Below, one piece after another: positions 58,643 to 64,000 of a stretch of 64,000 nucleotides of DNA. The notes beneath the pieces are model-generated. The model had not been told where the DNA came from and made no database searches. It saw only the letters and a program-made list of their open reading frames with translations. The position numbers and the translations under genes are program-made. This DNA is from SHVO01 sp050246995 (GTDB lineage: Bacteria > Pseudomonadota > Alphaproteobacteria > Rhodospirillales > Rhodospirillaceae), in contig JBFWVA010000007.1 of NCBI GenBank assembly GCA_050246995.1, forward strand, positions 186,001 to 250,000. The letters run 5' to 3'. How positions within the stretch are numbered: position 1 is the stretch's first letter; each line of letters opens with the position of its first letter.

Positions 58643-59758
58643 TCATTGCGCCGGCGCCGGCCTCGGCGCGGCGCTAGCTTCGGCCGGGCGCGCCGCTGGT
58701 TTACCCGTCGCCTGCTTCTGCTTCGGCTGCGCGCCGTCGGTCGCAGGCTTGCGTTTGAGGACGCTTTTTCCGGCGGTGTAGCGCGGCGCGAGAAAGCGGT
58801 AGAGCGCAGACAGGAGTTTGTCCGCCTCGGGGTTGCGCCGCGCGGGCCACTTGCCAAGGTCCTTCACGACAGGATCCCACTGCATAACGAGGAAGTGGAG
58901 CGCGTCGCGCTTTTCGCGGATATACCGCGCCTGTCTGTCGATGGACTTCAAAGCCGAGATGATCTCGCTGGTTTGCGCATCGACTTCGGCGAAGATCGCG
59001 GAATACTCCGCAATGCCCGTACGCAGAAGGGCAAGGATGCGGTTCAGCTCCATCTTCCCGTTCCGGTCATTGCCATAGGAGCCGGCGAGCGCCGTCAGCT
59101 TTTCCGTGATCTTCGGAATGAGGCTGTATCTGTCGCGCAAGGCTTCGATGTAGCAGAGCTCGCGCGCGAGAAGTTCCAGCTGCACCATCACCGGCTCGGT
59201 GTTTTCCCGCTGGTGCCCAAGGGCAACCGCGGCGTCGCGGAACGCGTTACGCAGCTTTTCGCGGTTCTCGAGTTGTTGGAGGAACATCGCGATCTCGTTG
59301 GGGTCCGTGAGCAGCAGTTCCTTGCCGGATACCCACGAGAGCAACTGCACCTGAAGGCGCTGTTCCGCGATTTTCTTGTGTTTCGGGCTCACTGCCCACG
59401 AGGCGGCGCCCGATAAAAGCTCTGAAGGAATCGAATCGCCCGGTTTGATATCGAGAACGTAGCGGAGGCCTGCGACCGCGAGATCAATCAACTTTCCGTC
59501 AGCGCTATCGGGCGTGATGCCGAATTCCTTCTTGAGGACGCCGATCTCGATGAGCCCTTCAAGATCGCCCATCTCGACACGGAAGGTTGGCGTGTGCGCC
59601 GCTCCCTTCGAAAGAAACCGAGCCCCCGGGGCCTGGAACACGCGGTGGATGAAGTTGAAATGCGTGAGCTGAAGCCCTGGGGTGTCGCATGACGCCGCGG
59701 CTTGCCCGTCAGCCGTGCCGTTCTCCGATGCAAGCTCCCTGTCGTTCGCGTCAGCCAT
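58643..59758 (-). CDS. Conserved hypothetical protein between cheR and cheY
   Basis: 371 aa. Predominantly helical and soluble, no signal peptide. Segments FNFIHRVFQAPGARFLSKG, VEMGDLEGLIEIGVLKKEF and VGLRYVLDIKPGDSIPSEL-like text (AGLRYVLDIKPGDSIPSEL) open the protein. Long helices with coiled-coil potential follow (YSAIFAEVDAQTSEIISAL). The C-terminal 50 residues are a low-complexity Lys/Pro/Ala tail. I recognise no domain. It starts after a 120-bp gap following cheR, the only sizeable gap in the operon, so an internal promoter is possible. Its constant position beside cheY-cheZ suggests a pathway-specific adaptor or regulator. Confidence 0.72.
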   Translation of the reverse strand: MADANDRELASENGTADGQAAASCDTPGLQLTHFNFIHRVFQAPGARFLSKGAAHTPTFRVEMGDLEGLIEIGVLKKEFGITPDSADGKLIDLAVAGLRYVLDIKPGDSIPSELLSGAASWAVSPKHKKIAEQRLQVQLLSWVSGKELLLTDPNEIAMFLQQLENREKLRNAFRDAAVALGHQRENTEPVMVQLELLARELCYIEALRDRYSLIPKITEKLTALAGSYGNDRNGKMELNRILALLRTGIAEYSAIFAEVDAQTSEIISALKSIDRQARYIREKRDALHFLVMQWDPVVKDLGKWPARRNPEADKLLSALYRFLAPRYTAGKSVLKRKPATDGAQPKQKQATGKPAARPAEASAAPRPAPAQ

Positions 59759-59878
59759 CTCTCTCTTTTCCCGTGTCGTACGCTCGATTCAAATATCGGC
59801 CCGCCTGCGCTTCGTGGCCAAAGATCAATGGGATGGGGCGGCTTCAATTCGGGGTATATGCCAACGGATGCAGGCGCC

Positions 59879-60721
59879 TTATCCGGCGATCCGATCCACC
59901 GCCTGGGCCGTGCGGCGATAGAGGCCGCGATGACCGGGCGACGGCGCAAGACTGGTGGTGATGTCGAGCACTGTTTCGGCGCCCCCGAGGAACAGGAAAC
60001 CGTCCGGCGCGAGGTGCGTGGCCAACCGTTCGAGGACGTTGCGCTTCGTGGGCGTATCGAAATAGATGAGAACGTTCCGGCAGAAGATCACGTCGAATTC
60101 GCCGAAATGCGAAAACGGTTCCAGCAGATTGCACCGCTGGAATTGCACCATGGACTTTATCTGCGGCTTGAGGCTCCACCCCTGCGGACACTGCTCGAAA
60201 TATTTCATGAGCAACTGCACAGGCAGACCGCGCTGCACTTCGAATTGCGTATAGATGCCGGACTCGGCACGCTGCAGCACCTTGGAATCGAGGTCGACGG
60301 CCAGAATTTGGGTTTTCCATCCCGGGAGACGGGCGGCATTCTCCGCGAGCAACATCGCGAGCGAATAAGGTTCCTGGCCGCTCGAAGCGGCGGCACAGAG
60401 GATCCGCAGGCTCCGGCGCGCCTTACGCCGTTCGATGAGTTCATTCAGGACCTGCGTCTTGAACAACTCGAACGGGGTCGTATCGCGAAAGAAGGAGGTC
60501 TCGTTTGTGGTCATCGCCTCGACCACATCCTGTTTCAATTTCGCCGGCGCCGCGGGAGTGAGCCGTGCCACCAAGGCCGCGACGGAGGAGCACCCATATT
60601 GTTCAGCCACAGGCTGCAACCGGCTGTTCAGCAGGTAAGCTTTGTCCGGCGTGAGGGCGAGACCCGATTGGGCCTTAAGAAATGAAGCCGCCGCCGCGAA
60701 GACTTGTGGGTCCATGGTCAT
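59879..60721 (-). CDS. cheR: CheR chemoreceptor methyltransferase
   Basis: 280 aa. The N-terminal helical domain precedes NETSFFRDTTPFELF, the CheR signature. The SAM-binding Rossmann domain includes ILCAAASSGQEPYSLAMLL, VDLDSKVLQRAESG and the hallmark IFCRNVLIYFD. It methylates glutamates on chemoreceptors, resetting sensitivity, opposed by CheB. No C-terminal pentapeptide-binding insert or TPR extension is present. The ATG overlaps the cheB stop by 4 bases, so they are translated together. No chemoreceptor gene lies in the window, so its targets are elsewhere. Confidence 0.95.
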   Translation of the reverse strand: MTMDPQVFAAAASFLKAQSGLALTPDKAYLLNSRLQPVAEQYGCSSVAALVARLTPAAPAKLKQDVVEAMTTNETSFFRDTTPFELFKTQVLNELIERRKARRSLRILCAAASSGQEPYSLAMLLAENAARLPGWKTQILAVDLDSKVLQRAESGIYTQFEVQRGLPVQLLMKYFEQCPQGWSLKPQIKSMVQFQRCNLLEPFSHFGEFDVIFCRNVLIYFDTPTKRNVLERLATHLAPDGFLFLGGAETVLDITTSLAPSPGHRGLYRRTAQAVDRIAG

Positions 60722-61815
60722 GTACTCAAGATGCGCTGAATTTCACTGCCGAGTTGCGTCAGCGGCAGCACCGCTTCGCATAGACCGGCTCTCGCGACGG
60801 CGCCCGGCATGCCCCAAACGACGCTGGAGGCTTCGTCTTGCGCCACAACGCGGCCGCCGGCCTTGGCGACCGCCGCGCTGCCGGAGAGTCCGTCCTGGCC
60901 CATGCCCGTGAGGATCACCGTCAATAAATTGCGTTGATAAAAGTCGGCGAGTGAACGCAGCATCGGATCCACCGCGGGCCGGCAGAAGTTTTCCTTGGCG
61001 TCCTGGTTCAAATTGATGACGCCGTGCGCGCCGGAGCGCGCGATGGTCATGTGATAGTCGCCGGGCGCGAGATGGATGTGCCCCGGCACGACCACGTCGC
61101 CATGCCGGGCCTCCCGACAAACATGACCCGTTTCGCGGGTTATGTTCTGAGCGAGAAGGGCCGTGAACGTCGCGGGCATATGTTGGGTAATGAAGACCGG
61201 GACGCGCAGCGGTGAAGATAACGCCTTGAGAACCGTCAGGAGCGCGGTGGGGCCTCCCGTGGAGCTCCCGAATGCCAATGCGTAGGGTTTGGGCAGTATG
61301 GCGCGCGGGGGCGCGACGCGAATCACCGCCGGGACCTTCGCGGCGTGTTCGACAGCCGATGGACGGCGGTAGCGCGCGCCCAGGGTTCGGATCTTTTCCA
61401 GGAGTTCGCGCTTGAATTCCTGTCCGCCGTCCACCGTCGTAACGGAGGATGGCTTCGGCACATAGTCCTTCGCGCCTTTCTCGAGGGCCTTGAGACTGAT
61501 CTCGGCATTCCGGCTGGTGAGGCTGGACGCCATGATAATGACCAAGCCCGGATCGATCGCCAGGAGCCGCGGCAATGCCGAAATGCCGTCCATGATGGGC
61601 ATTTCGATATCAAGGATGACCACATCGAGATCGCGTTTGGCGGCGCGTTCGACGGCGAGACTCCCGTTGGCCGCCGTGGCCACGACTTCCATCGCGGCCG
61701 GATCTTCACCGCACATCCGCGAGATGATTCCACGCATGACGACGGAATCGTCCACGACCATGATGCGCAATGGAGGTTGACGGCTTGGAAATTTGTTTGG
61801 CGCGGACAAGGACAT
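60718..61815 (-). CDS. cheB: CheB receptor methylesterase/glutamine deamidase
   Basis: 365 aa from the ATG at 61815. The receiver domain (about 17-135) has MVVDDSVVMRGII and the phospho-Asp in VVILDIEMPIMDG. A linker leads to the methylesterase domain (about 178-365). Its catalytic triad is Ser in FGSSTGGPTAL, His in ITQHMPATF and Asp in TGMGQDGLSG. Phosphorylation by CheA activates removal of receptor methyl groups. It starts 13 bp after the second cheY and overlaps cheR by 4 bases. Confidence 0.95.
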   Translation of the reverse strand: MSLSAPNKFPSRQPPLRIMVVDDSVVMRGIISRMCGEDPAAMEVVATAANGSLAVERAAKRDLDVVILDIEMPIMDGISALPRLLAIDPGLVIIMASSLTSRNAEISLKALEKGAKDYVPKPSSVTTVDGGQEFKRELLEKIRTLGARYRRPSAVEHAAKVPAVIRVAPPRAILPKPYALAFGSSTGGPTALLTVLKALSSPLRVPVFITQHMPATFTALLAQNITRETGHVCREARHGDVVVPGHIHLAPGDYHMTIARSGAHGVINLNQDAKENFCRPAVDPMLRSLADFYQRNLLTVILTGMGQDGLSGSAAVAKAGGRVVAQDEASSVVWGMPGAVARAGLCEAVLPLTQLGSEIQRILST

Positions 61816-61828
61816 CAAAGATTGGCGC

Positions 61829-62212
61829 CTAGATCACGCCGACGAGGTGAAGTTTCGATGCGAGAATTTCTTCATCGAAGGGTTTCATGATGTATTCGTC
61901 CGCCCCCGCCGCGAGCGCTTCGGCGATCTTCGAAAATTCGGATTCAGTCGTGCAGAACAATACTTTGGGCTGACGGTCGAGCTTTGCCGCGCGAATCCGT
62001 TTCAAAAAGGAAAGGCCGTCGAGCACCGGCATGTTCCAGTCGAGAAGGACAAGATCAGGCCGGGACGCGATACACATGTCGTAGGCAACGGCGCCGTTTT
62101 CCGCCTCCGAAGTCGACAGCCCGAGACCTGTAAGCATCTTTCGCGCGAGTGTACGAATCACGCGGGAGTCATCGACAATGAGGCAAGTGGCAGGCGCGGC
62201 GAGGGAGCCCAT
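61829..62212 (-). CDS. cheY: CheY-like response regulator (copy next to cheW)
   Basis: 127 aa from the ATG at 62212, which has AGGGTG six bases upstream; a GTG at 62221 would add three residues. Receiver motifs: LIVDDSRVIRTLARKML, phospho-Asp in LVLLDWNMPVLDG, Thr-Thr in LFCTTESEF and Lys in EYIMKPFDEEIL. The motif DWNMPVLDGLSFL is of the type found in che-operon CheYs acting with CheB. It may feed the motor or serve as a phosphate sink for CheA. It sits between cheW and cheB. Confidence 0.94.
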   Translation of the reverse strand: MGSLAAPATCLIVDDSRVIRTLARKMLTGLGLSTSEAENGAVAYDMCIASRPDLVLLDWNMPVLDGLSFLKRIRAAKLDRQPKVLFCTTESEFSKIAEALAAGADEYIMKPFDEEILASKLHLVGVI

Positions 62213-62222
62213 GGCGTTCACC

Positions 62223-62687
62223 CTAAAATGTCAGCAGTTGGTCGACATCAAGCAGGAGCAGGAGATGATCGCGGGCGCGGTAAACGCCCCTCGCGGCCTG
62301 CGCCCACGTGGATGGAAGGGAGGCCGGGTTCGGCTCGACGTCCGAGGCGTCAACTGAAAGTACGTCGCCGACAGAATCGACGACGAGACAGACCGATTCG
62401 GCTCCATGCTCGACGACCACGCACATGGCCGGGCAGCCCGCGGTGCGCGCCGCCATGCCAAGACGCGCTCTCAGGTCGATGGCGCTAACGATATGCCCGC
62501 GCAAATTGATCGCGCCGGCGATTTCCGCACGCGCCAGGGGAACACGCGTCACCGGTTGACGGCGCAGGACATCCCTGACTTTCAACGCCGAGATGCCGAA
62601 GTTTTGGCCATCGACGGAGAATGTGACCAGTTGCTCGCTTAAAATGCCGGGTTTCGCGGTTACATCCCGGGCCGCAACGAGTTTCAT
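62223..62687 (-). CDS. cheW: CheW receptor-kinase coupling protein
   Basis: 154 aa single CheW domain of two five-stranded beta barrels. Typical segments are QLVTFSVDGQNFGISALKV, VPLARAEIAGAINLRGHIV and the SVCLVVDSVGDVLSV strand. The INLRG motif is the receptor/CheA-binding landmark. It links chemoreceptors to CheA in hexagonal arrays. It overlaps the cheA stop by 4 bases and is followed by cheY after 10 bp. The domain is complete with no fusion. Confidence 0.95.
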   Translation of the reverse strand: MKLVAARDVTAKPGILSEQLVTFSVDGQNFGISALKVRDVLRRQPVTRVPLARAEIAGAINLRGHIVSAIDLRARLGMAARTAGCPAMCVVVEHGAESVCLVVDSVGDVLSVDASDVEPNPASLPSTWAQAARGVYRARDHLLLLLDVDQLLTF

Positions 62688-64000
62688 GCGGCAGCTCCGT
62701 AGTCGGACATCTGATTGCTGGAGCCCTGTTTCAAGAGGTGGACAGGGTCTATGACGTCGACCGCCTTACCGCCCACGATGCCGCTTCCCACAATGCCGGG
62801 GAGCTCGGACGCACGTTGGATCTTCAGCTGGTCTTGAACAATGTCGCCGATGGATTCGATCGCGAGTCCGACCGCCATCGCATCCTGACCGAAAACGAGA
62901 ACCTGTTGACGGCCGGTGCGGCGAACCCCTGCGGCGCCGTCGAGCGTATAAAGCGGCAACAGACGGTCTCTATATTGAATGACCCTTTCACCTTGCACGG
63001 TCTCGGCCGCGGCCATATCGAAGTTTTCGATGCGCTGCACCTGCGAGAGGCTCACGGCTTTCATACCGTCGCCTTGCGTGCGGAACAGAAGGATGCTTTC
63101 GGTGTTCGTTAAGCTTTCCGCAGGCTGTTCGGCGGCGATCTCTGCACGGACTTTCTCCTGCGACAGACACGAGGCGATACCGTTGAGGTCCAGAATAAGG
63201 ATGACCCGTCCATCGCCGAGGATGGTGTTGCCCGAGAAATATTTGGTGGCGCCAAGAATTTTCGATAGCGGTTTGACGACGATTTCCTCGACGCCGGCGA
63301 TGGAATCGACGATCACGCCCATGACTTGGCTGCCGTTACGGCAGACGACGACGTAGCCCTCGAAGCTGTTTTGGCCAGGACGCCAGCTGGTCTTGCCGTC
63401 CTTGACGCCCAGAAGGTCGCCAAGGCTTACCAAAGGCAGCAGCCGGTTGCGCAAGCGCAAGATCGGCGCGCCGCGCAAAGCTTCGATCTGGTGTTCGGAG
63501 CGCTGCGAGATGCGGACGACTTCGTTGACCGCAATTTGCGGCAAGGCGAACCGCTCTTCGCCTGCCTGCACAATCAGAGACGACACGATTGCCAGGGTCA
63601 GCGGGATTTTGATCGTGAAGATGGATCCGGCGCCGAAGACCGACTTGAACTCGACCGTTCCGCCGATCTTCTCAATGTTTGAGCGCACGACGTCCATGCC
63701 GACGCCGCGGCCAGAGACCTTTGTGACCTGCTCGGCCGTCGAGAAACCGGCGCGCATGATGTGCTGGTTGACCACGGCATCGTCCATGGCCGCGACCTCG
63801 TCGGCCGTCGCAAGGCCGCGTTCGACGATCTTGGCACGGACTTTCTCCGTGTTGATGCCACGACCGTCGTCCGAGATCTCAATGATGATGTGACCGCCTT
63901 CGTGGAAAGCGCTGAGGCGGATCGTTCCGACCTCGTCCTTGTCGGCGGCGACGCGATCCTCCGGACGCTCAAGCCCATGATCCGCGGAATTACGCACCAT
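62684..64000 (-). CDS. cheA: CheA chemotaxis histidine kinase (C-terminal part; 5' end outside window)
   Basis: 438 visible residues, opening inside the ATPase domain at the N box (VRNSADHGLE), with ISDDGRGINTEKV (G1) and SGRGVGMDVV (G2). The P5 CheW-like domain starts about EERFALPQIAVNEVV. A second CheW-like domain follows (ILLFRTQGDGMKAVSLSQVQ ... YRDRLLPLYTLDGAAG), so this CheA has a tandem P5. The H-box domain P1, P2 and the dimerisation domain lie beyond the right edge. The methionine codon at 63998-64000 is internal. It phosphorylates CheY and CheB in response to receptors. Confidence 0.94.
   Translation of the reverse strand: MVRNSADHGLERPEDRVAADKDEVGTIRLSAFHEGGHIIIEISDDGRGINTEKVRAKIVERGLATADEVAAMDDAVVNQHIMRAGFSTAEQVTKVSGRGVGMDVVRSNIEKIGGTVEFKSVFGAGSIFTIKIPLTLAIVSSLIVQAGEERFALPQIAVNEVVRISQRSEHQIEALRGAPILRLRNRLLPLVSLGDLLGVKDGKTSWRPGQNSFEGYVVVCRNGSQVMGVIVDSIAGVEEIVVKPLSKILGATKYFSGNTILGDGRVILILDLNGIASCLSQEKVRAEIAAEQPAESLTNTESILLFRTQGDGMKAVSLSQVQRIENFDMAAAETVQGERVIQYRDRLLPLYTLDGAAGVRRTGRQQVLVFGQDAMAVGLAIESIGDIVQDQLKIQRASELPGIVGSGIVGGKAVDVIDPVHLLKQGSSNQMSDYGAAA

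Noticed and set aside
59759..59878. GCCGATAT in the cheR-unknown gap, resembling a flagellar sigma-28 minus-10
   Set aside because: No TAAA-type minus-35 at the proper distance, so a sigma-28 promoter cannot be supported.
1..64000. tRNA, rRNA or mobile-element genes
   Set aside because: No T-loop/acceptor pattern, rRNA signature, transposase, integrase or flanking target duplication was recognised by reading; a covariance-model search could still find a small RNA.

Overview
The window is GC-rich, densely packed, mostly single-copy chromosomal DNA. It looks like a free-living, TonB-receptor-rich alphaproteobacterium of the Caulobacterales / Rhizomicrobium-like kind. The reasons are nine TonB-dependent receptor (TBDR) loci in 64 kb, Lrp-type control of a 2-oxoacid dehydrogenase, a PmtA-type phospholipid methyltransferase, and a cheA-W-Y-B-R...cheY-cheZ cluster without cheD. 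The genus cannot be fixed from the sequence alone. No tRNA, rRNA, CRISPR array, phage or insertion sequence was seen.

1-8.9 kb, catabolism. A minus-strand operon encodes fused E1 and E2 of a branched-chain-type 2-oxoacid dehydrogenase, then a PaaY-like gamma-carbonic-anhydrase-fold protein and a TetR regulator that leaves the window. An Lrp/AsnC gene is divergent from it, with two operator-like repeats between them. A second minus operon (nitronate monooxygenase, beta-class glutathione transferase, hydroxyacid dehydrogenase, second Lrp) is divergent from an HxlR regulator.

9-12 kb, lipid headgroups. Three overlapping or abutting genes encode a PmtA-like methyltransferase, a membrane LTA-synthase/sulfatase-fold enzyme and a diacylglycerol-kinase-like protein.

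12-25 kb, envelope and phosphate. This part holds a TBDR, a 61-bp tandem repeat that carries the stop codons of both converging genes, a 2OG-Fe oxygenase, PhoD, a TBDR with a coiled-coil extension, and a Tat-exported phospholipase C. Between the last two lie four Pho-box-like half-sites at exact 11-bp spacing. A cytochrome c', an HpaI-type aldolase and a lipoprotein amidase follow.

25-55.5 kb, receptor array. Six TBDR paralogs share a motif near the N-terminus (EIVVTG followed by R-x-GYEAPTPVSV). They form two subfamilies plus an outlier, and one is interrupted by an amber codon. Between and around them lie two exported proteins of unknown function, a small methyltransferase, a VOC protein, an orphan DUF1552 protein, a decayed EAL-domain remnant, an asparaginase-like lipoprotein, and a DCC/HTTM/hypothetical trio. 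A ninth TBDR of a different type closes the region.

55.5-64 kb, chemotaxis. One minus-strand operon runs cheA(partial)-cheW-cheY-cheB-cheR-unknown-cheY-cheZ-unknown-PilZ-response regulator. Genes overlap or lie close together, except for a 120-bp gap after cheR.

Start codons were chosen from ribosome-binding sites and family alignment, so several differ from the longest possible reading frame.
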